Shown: positions 16,691 to 26,361, counted from the stretch's first letter. The stretch is 64,000 nt of DNA from Streptomyces virginiae (GCF_000720455.1 NZ_JOAK01000005.1:434001-498000); one strand, 5' to 3'. The notes: generated from the letters alone by a model not told the origin. A program made the numbers and translations.

Positions 16691-17074
16691 TCACTTGACG
16701 GGCCGGGAGGCCGAAACCGGCCGATCGGCGGGAAGGGTGATCGTGGCGCACATCACAGCGAGCACCGTTCCACCCAAAAGGTAGGCGTACATCCCGATTC
16801 CGGACGAACTGAGGACGAAGTCCCCCTCGGGGCGCGGGAGGCTGAGCATCACGTAGGCGAGGAACCAGCCGACCGCGCCGCCGCCCACCCCGAGGCCGGT
16901 CCCGAGGGCGAGCCGGCCGCCGAGGAACAGCCCGAAGAGCGCCAGCAGCGCGAGCAGCAGCCCACCGGGGAACCACAGGTCGACGACCAGCCAGCCGGCC
17001 GCGCCGGTCAGCGCGCCCAGCACCAGCAGGCCCAGGCAGCCGGCGATCCGGCCCGCCGTCAGGGTGCCGGTCAC
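16691..17074 (-). CDS. DUF6113-like small membrane protein
   Basis: A 127-residue protein with four predicted membrane helices: [60 protein letters not shown] and [19 protein letters not shown]. It resembles the family DUF6113 that accompanies mshB in Streptomyces, as I recall. Its start overlaps the stop of mshB by 4 bases, so the two are co-translated. No catalytic residue is apparent. Function unknown. Confidence 0.78.
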   Translation of the reverse strand: MTGTLTAGRIAGCLGLLVLGALTGAAGWLVVDLWFPGGLLLALLALFGLFLGGRLALGTGLGVGGGAVGWFLAYVMLSLPRPEGDFVLSSSGIGMYAYLLGGTVLAVMCATITLPADRPVSASRPVK

Positions 17075-17967
17075 GCGTCCACCCCCGCGAAGAGGTCGTG
17101 TTCGCGCTCGCCCGCCGCGACGCCCGGCCGGCCCTCGACCAGTTCGTAGTACTCACGGGCGAACAGCGGCTGCGCCAGGTCGTTGGAGAGGGCGAAGAAC
17201 GGCCCGTCCACGGCGATCTGGGTGGCGTGGGCCCGCATAGCGGCCGTCTTGGCCGCCACGAGGGCCTCGTCGGCGTCGATCTCGGCGGTGATCCGCTCGT
17301 CGCCGACGACCCCCGGTACGTCCTGGGGCGAGGCCAGCCCGGGGAAGGACACCCCGTCCCCGGCGGCGCTCAGCCGGGCGAAGCCCTCCTCGACCACCGA
17401 GAGCGGGACGCGGTTCCAGTAGATCTTCCCGATGGTGTGGGGATCCCCGAGGTCGCGCCGGTAGGCCTTCTCCGCGGCCAGTTCGGCGGCGCGCATGGCG
17501 ACCCGGTGGGCCTGGATGTGGTCCGGATGCCCGTAGCCGCCGTCGGGGTCGTAGGTGACGAGCACCTGCGGGCGCAGCTCCCGGATCACCTCCACGAGGT
17601 ACGCGGCGGCCTCGTCCACGTCGGCGGACCAGAAGGCCTCCGGGCGGCGGTTCTGCGGGGCGCCCATCATCCCGGAGTCGCGGTAGCGGCCGGGGCCGCC
17701 GAGGAACCGGTGGTCGTGGACGCCGAGTTCGGCCATGGCCGCGGCGAGCTCGCCGATGCGGTGGGCGCCGAGGGTGTCGTCGCGGTCGGCCGTCAGGTGG
17801 CCGAGGGCGGGCGGGATGACCTCACCCTCCTCGCCCAGGGTGCAGGTCACCAACGCGACGTGGGCGCCCTGGGCCGCGTACTTGGCCATGGTGACGCCGT
17901 TGTTGATCGACTCGTCGTCCGGGTGCGCGTGCACGAAGAGCAGACGACGGGCGGGAAGACCGTTCAT
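17071..17967 (-). CDS. mshB: Mycothiol biosynthesis deacetylase MshB
   Basis: A 298-residue zinc hydrolase that deacetylates GlcNAc-inositol to GlcN-inositol in mycothiol synthesis, the main low-molecular-weight thiol of actinobacteria. The LmbE/PIG-L signature is [16 protein letters not shown] with zinc ligands His15 and Asp18. [20 protein letters not shown] supplies the third ligand and the catalytic Asp stays within [17 protein letters not shown] is also family-typical. Length fits. The DUF6113 gene overlaps downstream. Mca, the amidase paralogue, is similar, but the 298-residue length and this context favour MshB. Confidence 0.92.
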   Translation of the reverse strand: MNGLPARRLLFVHAHPDDESINNGVTMAKYAAQGAHVALVTCTLGEEGEVIPPALGHLTADRDDTLGAHRIGELAAAMAELGVHDHRFLGGPGRYRDSGMMGAPQNRRPEAFWSADVDEAAAYLVEVIRELRPQVLVTYDPDGGYGHPDHIQAHRVAMRAAELAAEKAYRRDLGDPHTIGKIYWNRVPLSVVEEGFARLSAAGDGVSFPGLASPQDVPGVVGDERITAEIDADEALVAAKTAAMRAHATQIAVDGPFFALSNDLAQPLFAREYYELVEGRPGVAAGEREHDLFAGVDA

Positions 17968-18052
17968 GGGCCTAGCGTAGGGGGTGCCCCGCGCCGGACC
18001 CGGCCTGCCCGCCCCGCCCGGCGGGCCCCGGCGGCGGCCGCCGGGACGCCCG

Positions 18053-18247
18053 TCAGAACTTGATGCCGCTGATCATGCTCGCCACGTTCGAGGTGAGCTG
18101 GCTGAGGGTCGGGGCGATGGTGGAACTCGCCAGGTAGAAGCCGAGGAGCACACAGACCACCGCGTGTCCCGCCTTCAGGCCCGCGCGGCGGACCAGCAGG
18201 AAGACGATGATCGCCAGCAGCACCACGGCAGAGATCGAGAGTGCCAC
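18053..18247 (-). CDS. Small conserved membrane protein
   Basis: A 64-residue protein with two hydrophobic segments, [19 protein letters not shown] and [19 protein letters not shown], and a short tail [18 protein letters not shown]. The positive RRAGLK between them suggests a hairpin with the turn inside. I recall similar short proteins as common in Streptomyces, but I know no function. The ATG at 18247 is preceded by GGAGGTGAAAC, a strong binding site. Confidence 0.75.
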   Translation of the reverse strand: MALSISAVVLLAIIVFLLVRRAGLKAGHAVVCVLLGFYLASSTIAPTLSQLTSNVASMISGIKF

Positions 18248-18409
18248 GGCGTTTCACCTCCACGTCGAGCGGACATCGGTACGCGCATTCGTGCTCGGCG
18301 AGAGTCATACCCACCGTGCGCTACGGATCATAACTATCCGTGCCAGCGCATCGATCGAAATCCGGCAGCACAAGGGGCGCATGCCGCGCACGGTCGGGGT
18401 CACGCAAAG

Positions 18410-18443
18410 GCCGGCCGGGGGGCGTTTACGCCCCCCGGCCGGC
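18410..18443. terminator. Strong terminator hairpin
   Basis: The arms GCCGGCCGGGGGGCG (18410-18424) and CGCCCCCCGGCCGGC (18429-18443) pair perfectly around TTTA. It lies 165 bases downstream of the first importer operon (ending at 18608) and upstream of the 64-residue membrane-protein gene. The rest of 18248-18607 holds no supported gene and should contain that gene's promoter. Confidence 0.82.
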
Positions 18444-18607
18444 TGTCGGCACCCGCACGGCCGCACTGCACCCAGCCTGCATGCCCCAGATCTCGGGGCA
18501 GAAACGGTCAAGTTGCCTGTAGGTAAACCGAGTTGACGTGGCGGGTCAGTGCCCGCAAGCGGAACGCGGCGGGTGGCCGGAAATCATCGGTCGGTGGGGT
18601 GCGCGTC

Positions 18608-19584
18608 TCAGTCCTTGTGCAGTCCCCCGGGCCGGTCGGTCTCGTCCGGCGGCACGTGCGGGACCACCCGCTTCTCCGCCGCGAAGTGACACGCCGAAGG
18701 ATGCGCCGCCGGACCGGAGGGGAAGACCTCCGGGACCGCGAGCAGCGGGACCTCCGTCGCGCAGCGGTCCTGGGCCTTCCAGCAGCGGGTGCGGAAGCGG
18801 CAGCCCGACGGCGGGTTGGCCGGGGACGGGACGTCGCCGGAGAGGATGATCCGCTCGCGGTGGGCGCGGGCCTGCGGGTCGGGGACCGGCACGGCCGAAA
18901 GCAGCGCCTGCGTGTACGGGTGGGTCGGGTGCTCGTAGATCTGGCTGTCGGTGCCGATCTCGACGATCCGGCCGAGGTACATGACGCCGACCCGGTCGGA
19001 GATGTGCCGGACGATCGAGAGGTCGTGCGCGATGAACACGTAGGACAGCCCGAACTCGTCCTGGAGCTTCTCCAGCAGGTTGACGACCTGCGCCTGGACG
19101 GAGACGTCCAGGGCGGAGACCGGCTCGTCGGCGACGATGATCTCGGGCTGGAGGGCGAGGCCGCGGGCGATGCCGATGCGCTGGCGCTGGCCGCCGGAGA
19201 ACTGGTGCGGGTAGCGGTTGATGTACTCCGGGTTCAGACCGACGACGTCCAGCAGCTCCTGGACGCGCCCGCGGCGCGAGCCCTTGGGGGCCACCTCGGG
19301 GTGGATCTCGTACGGCTCCCCGATGATGTCGCCGACCGTCATGCGCGGGTTGAGCGAGGTGTACGGGTCCTGGAACACCATCTGGATGTTGCGGCGCACG
19401 GCCTTCAGCGCGCGGACTTGCCGCAGCCGGACTCGCCCACGATGCCCAGCGTCTCGCCGGCGTGCAGGTCGAAGGAGACCCCGTCGACGGCCTTGACCGC
19501 CCCGACCTGCCTCTTGAAGAGGATGCCCTGGGTGAGCGGGTAGTGCTTGGCCAGGTCCTTCACTTCGAGGAGGGGCTCAGCCAT
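18608..19584 (-). pseudogene. dppF: Oligopeptide ABC transporter ATPase (DppF type), broken by deletion
   Basis: The second ATPase gene of importer 1, normally about 340-350 residues. The reading frame from ATG 19584 is intact through Walker A ([11 protein letters not shown]) but then meets a stop at 19405-19407 after only 59 residues. The rest resumes in another frame from [20 protein letters not shown] to the end, with signature [15 protein letters not shown] and Walker [12 protein letters not shown]. Compared with the family, about 30 residues between Walker A and ALKAV are missing, so this is an out-of-frame deletion of roughly 90 bases, not a point frameshift. The C-terminal piece alone would begin at 19399 and lack Walker A. 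Either a real knockout or a sequencing error; see findings. Confidence 0.88.
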
Positions 19585-20560
19585 GGAGGCACTCCTTCCA
19601 GAAGTGGCATGCGCTGGACCGCGGCACGGGCGACTCCGTCACCGGGTACAGCGGCGGGACGTCGCTGCGGCAGACGTCCTGCGCCATCGGGCAGCGCGGG
19701 TTGAAGGCGCAGCCGGGCGGGATGCGCAGCAGGTTGGGCGGCAGGCCCTTGATCGCATACAGCTCCTGGCCCTTCTGGTCCAGGCGCGGGATGGAGTCCA
19801 GCAGGCCGCGCGTGTACGGGTGCGCGGGCGCCTTGTAGATCTCGTGGACGGGGGCCGCCTCGACGATCCGGCCCGCGTACATGACCGCGATCTTGTCGGC
19901 GACGTCCGCGACCACGCCGAGGTCGTGGGTGATCAGGATGAGGCCCATGTTGAGCTCCCGCTGGAGCTCGGCCAGCAGGTCCATCACCTGGGCCTGGACG
20001 GTGACGTCCAGGGCGGTCGTCGGCTCGTCCGCGATGATCAGCGAGGGCTCCAGGGCCAGCGCCATGGCGATCATGATGCGCTGGCGCATGCCGCCGGAGA
20101 ACTGGTGCGGGTAGTCCCCCACCCGCTGTTTCGCCGCGGGGATGCGCACCCGGTCCATCAGTTCGACGGCCTTGGCCCGGGCTTCCTTGCGGGACGTGCC
20201 GCGGTGGACCTCGTACATCTCGCCGAGCTGGGCGCCGACGGTCAGCACCGGGTTGAGGGAGGACAGCGCGTCCTGGAAGATCATCGCCATCTCGGCGCCG
20301 CGGATCCTGCGCCGTTCGTCCTCCTTCATCTTCAGCAGGTCGCGGCCCTTGAAGAGGATCTCGCCGCCGGCGATCCGGCCCGGCGGCACGTCCAGGATCC
20401 CCATCACGGCCTGGGCGGTCACCGACTTGCCGGAGCCCGACTCGCCGAGCACGGCGAGCGTCTCGCCCTCGTCCACCGAGTAGTGGACTCCGTTGACCGC
20501 CTTCGCGACTCCGTCGCGCGTCTTGAATTCCACGTGCAGGTCGCGGACCTCGAGCAGCAT
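19577..20560 (-). CDS. dppD: Oligopeptide ABC transporter ATPase, DppD type
   Basis: A 327-residue ATPase. Walker A is [15 protein letters not shown]-loop [12 protein letters not shown], signature [15 protein letters not shown], Walker [12 protein letters not shown], and the switch [13 protein letters not shown]. The C-terminal Opp/Dpp extension holds the cysteine cluster [20 protein letters not shown], which binds a 4Fe-4S cluster in this family. Its stop overlaps the dppF start by 8 bases. With DppF it should form the heterodimeric motor of importer 1. Confidence 0.94.
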   Translation of the reverse strand: MLLEVRDLHVEFKTRDGVAKAVNGVHYSVDEGETLAVLGESGSGKSVTAQAVMGILDVPPGRIAGGEILFKGRDLLKMKEDERRRIRGAEMAMIFQDALSSLNPVLTVGAQLGEMYEVHRGTSRKEARAKAVELMDRVRIPAAKQRVGDYPHQFSGGMRQRIMIAMALALEPSLIIADEPTTALDVTVQAQVMDLLAELQRELNMGLILITHDLGVVADVADKIAVMYAGRIVEAAPVHEIYKAPAHPYTRGLLDSIPRLDQKGQELYAIKGLPPNLLRIPPGCAFNPRCPMAQDVCRSDVPPLYPVTESPVPRSSACHFWKECLHG

Positions 20561-20572
20561 GTGCGGGGCTCC

Positions 20573-21592
20573 TCAGCGCAGCTTGGGGTCGAGGGCGTCG
20601 CGCACCGCGTCGCCGAGCATGATGAAGGCGAGCACCGTGATGCTGAGCGCGCCCGCGGGCCAGAGCAGCATGTGCGGGGCGTTGCGGATCTGCGAGGCCG
20701 CGTTGGAGATGTCGATGCCCCAGGAGACGGTGGGCGGGCGCAGGCCGACGCCGAGGAAGGACAAGGTCGCCTCCAGGGCGATGTACGTGCCGAGCGCGAT
20801 CGTGGCGACGACGATGACGGGGGCCACGGCGTTGGGCGCCACGTGCCGCAGCAGCATCCGGGCGTTGCCGGCGCCCAGGGCCCGGGCCGCCTGGACGTAG
20901 TCGTTCTGTTTGGCGGTGATCACCGAGCCGCGGGCGATGCGGGCGATCTGCGGCCAGCCCAGGAGCACGATGAAGCCGACCACGGGCCAGACGGTGGTGC
21001 TGGTGACGACGGACAGGAAGACCAGGCCGCCGAGGACGACGGGGATGCCGAAGAAGATGTCGGCGACCCGGGAGAGCAGGGAGTCGCCCCAGCCGCCGAA
21101 GAAGCCGGCGAGGCCGCCGAGGGCGGAGCCCAGCAGGGCGGCGCCGAGGGTGGCGCAGACGCCGACGGTGATGGAGGCGCGGGCTCCGTAGACGGTGCGG
21201 GTGTAGACGTCGCAGCCCTGGGTGTCGTAGCCGAAGGGGTGGCCGGGGGCGGAGCCCTGTTGGGACTTGGAGAGGTCGCACTGGAGGGGGTCGCCGCTCG
21301 CGATGAGCTGCGGCCAGATCGCGATGACGACGAGGAAGAGGATCAGAGCTGCGGAGAGGATGAAGACGGGGTTGCGGCGCAGCTGGTGCCAGGCGTCGGA
21401 CCACAGGGAGCGGGCCCGCTCCCTGGGTCCGGACGCGCCCGGTCCGGCGCTCTTCTCGATGCCTTCGACGCTCTCGGCCTCGTCGAGCGCGAGATCCATG
21501 GGTCCCCCCTGGCCCGTGGGCGAGACGGCTTCCTTGGGGCGGGGGCCGACCGGGTCGTAGCCGGCCGGTTCGGGGCGCTCGGGATCAGGCAT
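20573..21592 (-). CDS. dppC: Oligopeptide ABC transporter permease, DppC type
   Basis: A 339-residue inner-membrane permease. A long polar N-terminal arm of about 70 residues precedes the first helix (PVFILSAALILFLVVIAIW). The core has the extracellular loop typical of DppC/OppC proteins (PLQCDLSKSQQGSAPGHPFG) and the EAA loop YVQAARALGAGNARMLLRHV that contacts the ATPases. It ends DALDPKLR, as DppC proteins do. The start overlaps the end of dppB by 8 bases. Confidence 0.93.
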   Translation of the reverse strand: MPDPERPEPAGYDPVGPRPKEAVSPTGQGGPMDLALDEAESVEGIEKSAGPGASGPRERARSLWSDAWHQLRRNPVFILSAALILFLVVIAIWPQLIASGDPLQCDLSKSQQGSAPGHPFGYDTQGCDVYTRTVYGARASITVGVCATLGAALLGSALGGLAGFFGGWGDSLLSRVADIFFGIPVVLGGLVFLSVVTSTTVWPVVGFIVLLGWPQIARIARGSVITAKQNDYVQAARALGAGNARMLLRHVAPNAVAPVIVVATIALGTYIALEATLSFLGVGLRPPTVSWGIDISNAASQIRNAPHMLLWPAGALSITVLAFIMLGDAVRDALDPKLR

Positions 21593-22508
21593 AACGGATC
21601 CTCGGGTCCAGGACCGCGTAGAGCAGGTCGACGAGCAGGTTCGCCAGCAGGAAGACGATGACGAGGATGGTCACGAAGCCGACGACCGTGGGCGAGTTGT
21701 TGCGCAGGATGCCCTGGTAGAGCTGGTAGCCGACGCCGTGGATGTTGAAGATCCGCTCGGTGACGATGGCGCCGCCCATCAGGGCGCCGATGTCGGTCCC
21801 GATGAAGGTGACCACCGGAATCAGGGAGTTGCGCAGCAGGTGGCGGGTGACGACCCGGCGGCGGGGCAGGCCCTTGGCGGTGGCGGTGCGGACGTAGTCG
21901 GCCTTGACGTTCTCGGCGATGGAGGTGCGGGAGAGGCGCGTGACGTAGGCGAGGGAGACCAGCGCGAGGACGATGCCGGGCAGGATCAGCTCGTTGAGGG
22001 GTGCGTCCGGGGAGACGGTGGGCCGCACCCAGCCCCATTGGACGCCGAAGAGGAACTGGAGCAGGTAGCCCGTCACGAAGGTGGGCACCGAGATGACGAC
22101 GAGGGTGAGCACGAGCACGGAGGTGTCGACGGTCCTGCCGCGGCGCAGGCCGCTGATCACGCCGAGGGTGATGCCGATGACGACCTCGAAGAAGATCGCG
22201 ACGAGGGTCAGGCGCAGGGTGACGGGGAAGGCGCTGGCCATCAGCTCGGTGACGGACTGCCCGTTGAAGGCGGTGCCGAAGTCGCCCTGGAAGATCTGCC
22301 CCATGTAGTGGAGGTACTGCTTCCACAGGGGCTGGTCGAGGTAGAGGTCCTTGCGGATGCGGGCGGCGGTGGCCGGGTCGGGGGCTTTGTCACCGAAGAG
22401 GGCAGCGACCGGGTCACCGAGCGCGTACACCATGAAGAAGATCAGGAACGTGCTGCCGATGAACACCGGGATCATCTGGAGCAGCCGCCGGATCACATAA
22501 CGTCCCAT
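21585..22508 (-). CDS. dppB: Oligopeptide ABC transporter permease, DppB type
   Basis: A 307-residue permease beginning MGRYVIRRLLQMIPVFIG, the standard DppB opening, with about six membrane helices. The EAA loop is YVRTATAKGLPRRRVVTRHL and the C terminus LLYAVLDPRIRYA. Start 22508 is chosen for the GGAG 6-9 bases ahead; another ATG four codons upstream has no site. A strong hairpin lies between it and the binding-protein gene. Confidence 0.93.
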   Translation of the reverse strand: MGRYVIRRLLQMIPVFIGSTFLIFFMVYALGDPVAALFGDKAPDPATAARIRKDLYLDQPLWKQYLHYMGQIFQGDFGTAFNGQSVTELMASAFPVTLRLTLVAIFFEVVIGITLGVISGLRRGRTVDTSVLVLTLVVISVPTFVTGYLLQFLFGVQWGWVRPTVSPDAPLNELILPGIVLALVSLAYVTRLSRTSIAENVKADYVRTATAKGLPRRRVVTRHLLRNSLIPVVTFIGTDIGALMGGAIVTERIFNIHGVGYQLYQGILRNNSPTVVGFVTILVIVFLLANLLVDLLYAVLDPRIRYA

Positions 22509-22539
22509 GGAGTGCTCCATGCTGTTGGCGGGCGCGGCG

Positions 22540-22562
22540 GGCCCCCCGCGGTGCGGGGGGCC
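22540..22562. terminator. Intra-operon hairpin after the binding-protein gene (importer 1)
   Basis: The arms GGCCCCCCGC (22540-22549) and GCGGGGGGCC (22553-22562) pair perfectly with a 3-base loop, between the binding-protein stop (22579) and the dppB start (22508). It may stabilise the binding-protein mRNA or partly stop transcription, giving more binding protein than permease. Importer 2 has a comparable hairpin at 35430-35462. Confidence 0.7.
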
Positions 22563-22578
22563 GGGATCCGGGTGGGGG

Positions 22579-24210
22579 TCAGATCACCTTGATCTGGTCG
22601 TAGACGGGGACGCTGAACTGGTTGAGGGCCACGTCCTCCAGGCGCTCGGAGTAGCCGGCGCTGCCGTTCTGGTACCAGAGCGGGATGGACGGCATCTGCT
22701 CGGCGAGGATCTTCTCCGACTCCTGGAAGCTGGTGATCGCCTTGGCGGCGTCGCTCTCCTGGTTCGCCCGGTCGATGAGGGCGTCGAACTCCTTGTTGCT
22801 GAACTTCCCGTAGTTGGAGGAGGCACCGGTGTAGTAGAGCGGCTGCAGGAAGTTCTGGATCAGCGGGTAGTCGGCCTGCCAGCCGGAGCGGAAGGGGCCG
22901 GTCAGCTTGTAGCTGCTCTGCTGGTTGCGGAAGTCGGCGAAGGTGCCGACCGGGTTGACCGTGCAGACCGGGCCCTCCCCCAGCGCGTTGTTGACGCTGT
23001 TGCAGACGGCGTCCATCCAGTCGCGGTGCGAGCCGGTGTCCACGTTGGAGGTCAGCGTGACCTTGCCTCCGGGGAGTCCGCCGCCCTCCTGGATGAGCTT
23101 CTTGGCCTCGGCCGGGTCGTAGACGCAGGCGTCGCCGCAGGCGGTGGCGGAGAAGCCGCCCTTCTCGCCGAGCGCCGGCGAGGTCCAGTCCTTCGCGGGC
23201 GTCCGGGTCTCCCGGAAGATCTGCTTGGTGATCTCGTCGCGGTTGATGGCCCGCGAGATGCCCTGGCGGACCTTCTCCGTGCCGGGCTTGCTCCACTGCG
23301 GGTCGTACAGCGGGAAGGTGAGGGTCTGGATGATCAGGGCCGGCTGGTTGATGTACCGGTCGCCGAGGTCGTTCTTGACGTTCTTCAGCTGCTGGGCCGG
23401 GACGTCGTCGACGAGGTCGAGGTTGCCGGAGATCAGGTCGGTGTAGGCGGTGTTGTTGTCGGTGTAGACCTTCAGGTCCACGCCGCCGTTCTGCGCCTTG
23501 TCCTCACCGGGGTACGCGTCCCACTTGCGCAGCTTCATCCCGGTGCCCTTGCTGTACGAGTCCACCAGGTACGGGCCGTTGCCGACGGGCTTGTCCAGCC
23601 AGGCGGTGTGGTCGGTGAAGAAGGCCTTGGGCAGCGGCGAGAAGGCCTGGTAGCCGAGGGTCTCGGGCCAGGTGGAGAACTTGTTCTTGAGGGCGACGGT
23701 GAAGGTCTTGGGGTCCTTGACCACCAGACCGGACATCGTCTTGGCCTTGGGCTCGCCGGACGCCGGGTGCACGTCGTCGTAGCCGACGATGTCGGAGAAG
23801 AACGGCGCGTTGTTCTGCTTGTTGCGCACGTCCGCGCCGTAGTTCCAGGCGTCCACGAAGGACTGCGCGGTGACGGGCTCGTCGTTGCTGAACTTCCAGC
23901 CGTCCTTCAGCGTGACGGTGAAGTTCTGACTGTCCGTCGTCTGGATGGACTCGGCGAGCATGTTCTTGGCCTCGCCGGTCTTGGGGTCGTAGCGCTTGAG
24001 GCCGCGGAAGAGCATGTCGAGGACCTTGCCGCCCTGCACCTCATTGGTGTTGGCGGGCTCCAGCGGGTTCTGCGGGTCACCCCACGACGAGCTGACGATC
24101 CCCGCTTCGCCACCACCTCCGCCGCTGTCGCTCCCGCCGCCGCAGGCCGTCGCCACGAGGGCGACGGCCACTGCACCTGCGGCCCACTTGGCGTGGGTGG
24201 CTCCGCGCAT
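22579..24210 (-). CDS. Oligopeptide-binding lipoprotein (importer 1)
   Basis: A 543-residue extracytoplasmic solute-binding protein of the SBP_bac_5 (OppA/DppA) family. A signal peptide AAGAVAVALVATACGGGSD ends in a lipobox-like ATAC, so Cys21 is the probable lipid anchor. Family features include DMLFRGLKRYDPKTGEAKNM, FTVTLKDGWKFSNDEPVTAQ and AISRAINRDEITKQIFRE. ATG 24210 is chosen for AGGAGGCAC ahead of it. First gene of importer 1. The bldK oligopeptide importer of S. coelicolor lies in a comparable neighbourhood near mshB, but bldK puts its binding protein second, so equivalence is not certain. Confidence 0.93.
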   Translation of the reverse strand: MRGATHAKWAAGAVAVALVATACGGGSDSGGGGGEAGIVSSSWGDPQNPLEPANTNEVQGGKVLDMLFRGLKRYDPKTGEAKNMLAESIQTTDSQNFTVTLKDGWKFSNDEPVTAQSFVDAWNYGADVRNKQNNAPFFSDIVGYDDVHPASGEPKAKTMSGLVVKDPKTFTVALKNKFSTWPETLGYQAFSPLPKAFFTDHTAWLDKPVGNGPYLVDSYSKGTGMKLRKWDAYPGEDKAQNGGVDLKVYTDNNTAYTDLISGNLDLVDDVPAQQLKNVKNDLGDRYINQPALIIQTLTFPLYDPQWSKPGTEKVRQGISRAINRDEITKQIFRETRTPAKDWTSPALGEKGGFSATACGDACVYDPAEAKKLIQEGGGLPGGKVTLTSNVDTGSHRDWMDAVCNSVNNALGEGPVCTVNPVGTFADFRNQQSSYKLTGPFRSGWQADYPLIQNFLQPLYYTGASSNYGKFSNKEFDALIDRANQESDAAKAITSFQESEKILAEQMPSIPLWYQNGSAGYSERLEDVALNQFSVPVYDQIKVI

Positions 24211-24317
24211 GGAGTGCCTCCTATGGCTCCCAAGACTCACTTAGGGGCCAATGTCACCCTATGTGCGGTCCCCCACACGCATGGTTGGACCGATTGCACC
24301 CGCGCGTCACGCCCCTG

Positions 24318-25244
24318 TCACCCCTGGGGGTGCAAAGCCAGCTCCCATGCGTCGACGCCGTAGTGCAGGGCCATGCCGTGCGCCTCGTAGAGCGCGAGTG
24401 CGCCGGTGGCGTTGTGGGTGTCCACGCCGAGGCCGATGGTGTCGCGGCCGCGCGCCGCGTAGGCGGCGAAGCCGTGGCGCAGCAGGAAGCCGCCGACGCC
24501 CCGGCCGCGCACGTCCTTGCGTACGCCTATGTGGCTGATCCAGGCCATGCTCGTCCGGTCGTCCCGGGTGAGCAGTACGGCCACGTCGCCCTCGTCGGGC
24601 AGGCTCGCGATCCAGACCAGCGACCAGTCGAGCGCCCGGCCCTCGATGTGGTCCAGCCAGGTCTCGTACGGGCGGTCCACATGGCCGAAGTGGGCGGCGA
24701 AGGTCTCCTCGACCAGGGCGTGGACCCGGTGGCGGTCGGCCTCGTCCTCGCCGCACGGGCGCAGGACGAGTCCGGCGGGCGGGGTGGGCGCGGAGTCGGC
24801 GGCCGCGGACAGGGAGCGCGTCATGACCTGGTAGCGGCGGACGGTGCGGTAGCCGCGCCCGGAGAGGAGGGCGAGGTCGATGGTGGGTGCCACGTTGAGC
24901 TGGATCTTGAGGGTGCCCGTCCCGCCGGTGATCTCGCGGGCCCGCGCCTCCATGCGTTCCAGCAGCAGCGTCGCGGCCTCGTCGTGGCCGGGCAGGACGT
25001 AGTGGTCCCCGTCGACGCGGCCGGGTCCGGAGTCGGCCCAGACCATGGCGTAGGCCAGGAGCCGGCCGCCCTCGAAGGCGAGCCAGGAATCGGTGGCCAG
25101 GTCCACGTCGGGGGCGTTGAGGTCGGACTCGACGGTGCCGAGGTCGGTTTCGGGCCGGCCGATCTCGATCATGTCCACGGCGTTGAGCAGGGCGCAGATG
25201 TCGGTGGCGTCCCCGGGACCGGCGGGCCGTACGGTGATGGTCAT
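24318..25244 (-). CDS. Tandem GNAT acetyltransferase
   Basis: A 308-residue protein with two GNAT-like halves. The N-terminal half (about 1-150: MTITVRPAGPGDATDICALL...WLAFEGGRLLAYAMVWADSG) is degenerate in the acetyl-CoA loop. The C-terminal half (about 160-308) has the intact loop VRKDVRGRGVGGFLLRHGF followed by GLGVDTHNATGALALYEAHG. It resembles mycothiol synthase-like double GNATs, but MshD has its own recognisable motifs and the identity is not claimed. ATG at 25244 is the family-type start. The substrate is unknown. Confidence 0.82.
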   Translation of the reverse strand: MTITVRPAGPGDATDICALLNAVDMIEIGRPETDLGTVESDLNAPDVDLATDSWLAFEGGRLLAYAMVWADSGPGRVDGDHYVLPGHDEAATLLLERMEARAREITGGTGTLKIQLNVAPTIDLALLSGRGYRTVRRYQVMTRSLSAAADSAPTPPAGLVLRPCGEDEADRHRVHALVEETFAAHFGHVDRPYETWLDHIEGRALDWSLVWIASLPDEGDVAVLLTRDDRTSMAWISHIGVRKDVRGRGVGGFLLRHGFAAYAARGRDTIGLGVDTHNATGALALYEAHGMALHYGVDAWELALHPQG

Positions 25245-25297
25245 TGCGTCACTCTCGGGCCCGGGATCCCGGGGTCGCAACCGGTTTGCGCGACAGG

Positions 25298-26284
25298 TCA
25301 GGGCAGGACCGCCCCGAGGGGCGAGCACTCGGACTCCTGGTACCGGGGTATCTGACCGCAGATGATCACCGAGTCGGGCGGTGCGTCCGCGCTGACGGCC
25401 AGCATCCGGGTGTAGGTGTCGTTGTCCACGCGGATCGTGGCCGACTCCTCCCGGCCGCCCTTGTCCTTGATCGTGACGGAGTCCCCCACCGTCCCGTTCT
25501 CGATCCGTCCCCAGACGGCCCGGCAGGCGGCGCTGTAGCGGAGCTGGATCTTCAGCCCGCGCAGCCACGTCTCCCGGACCGTGGTCCCGTCCCACTGGCA
25601 GTCCATCGCCTGGGGCTCACGCCGCAGACAGGTGTCCGCGGAGCAGGCCGGCGGCCGCGGGGACGACGCCCGGGCGGCGGCCGCGGATCCGGAGGGCTGG
25701 GCGCCGGCCCGGCTGGAGTCGGCGGCCGCGCCTCCGCCGGGACCGCCGCCGATGACGACGGTGGCGATGCTGCCCACCAGGGCCCCGGCGACGACCAGCG
25801 CCGCCGTCCGGGCGTGGCCCCTCCACTCCCGCAGCCGCGGGCGGCGGGCCGGGGCGGCCGAGGGGGCCTGCGGTGCGTGGGCGGTCGCGGGCACGTTCGC
25901 CGGCCCGGTCGTGGTCGCGGGCACCGGCGCCGGCGAGGACGTGTGCGTGGACGCGGGCCGCGCGGCGGGTTCCGGCGCCGGGTGCGGGGCCGCCGCCTGC
26001 TGCAGCCGGGCCGCGCGGAGCTCCTCGTACGCGGTGGCCTTCGCCAGCAGCGTGAGCAGGACGTCGGCGTCGGCTCCCGTGGCGGCGGCGAACTCCTCGA
26101 CGGCGACCGTGGTCGGCAGCTGTTTGCCGTTGAGGAACCTCTCCCAGGAGGAGCGGCTGTAGTGCGTCTTTTCGGCCAGCTTGCCGTAGCTGAGCCTGGC
26201 TTCCTCCTTCATCCCGCGCATTGCCTCCGCGAGCTGTTCTCTGAACGGCGGCGAGCCGCCGTCGCCCCCCTTGTCGACCACCAT
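25298..26284 (-). CDS. XRE-family transmembrane regulator with outside DUF2690 domain
   Basis: A 328-residue protein. Residues about 12-75 are a helix-turn-helix: FREQLAEAMRGMKEEARLSY, GKLAEKTHYSRSSWERFLNG and KQLPTTVAVEEFAAATG. A Pro/Ala-rich linker leads to one membrane helix at about 165-190 (AALVVAGALVGSIATVVIGG). The outside C-terminal domain of about 120 residues is DUF2690: ACSADTC, then a third Cys nine residues on, then QLRYSAACRAVWGR and YTRMLAVSAD. The same spacing C-x4-C-x9-C and LRYS..CRA occurs in three secreted proteins encoded at 29586-30992. Start 26284 has GAGG ahead; a TTG ten codons upstream has none. Probably a one-component membrane sensor. Confidence 0.85.
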   Translation of the reverse strand: MVVDKGGDGGSPPFREQLAEAMRGMKEEARLSYGKLAEKTHYSRSSWERFLNGKQLPTTVAVEEFAAATGADADVLLTLLAKATAYEELRAARLQQAAAPHPAPEPAARPASTHTSSPAPVPATTTGPANVPATAHAPQAPSAAPARRPRLREWRGHARTAALVVAGALVGSIATVVIGGGPGGGAAADSSRAGAQPSGSAAAARASSPRPPACSADTCLRREPQAMDCQWDGTTVRETWLRGLKIQLRYSAACRAVWGRIENGTVGDSVTIKDKGGREESATIRVDNDTYTRMLAVSADAPPDSVIICGQIPRYQESECSPLGAVLP

Positions 26285-26361
26285 CTGGTGTACCTCGGTC
26301 CCCTGCTGATCCAATACTGCGTACTGAACGGGGAGGGTACATCGCCTCTGGAAACGACGGC

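Noticed and set aside
18399..18443. Possible riboswitch or small RNA at the strong hairpin
   Set aside because: A simple perfect hairpin with a 4-base loop is better explained as a terminator; no further conserved structure is visible.
19547..21661. A 704-residue rightward frame antisense to the importer 1 ATPase and permease genes
   Set aside because: The opposite strand carries clear ABC motifs. This frame is a GC-codon shadow rich in Val, Asp, Gly and Arg.
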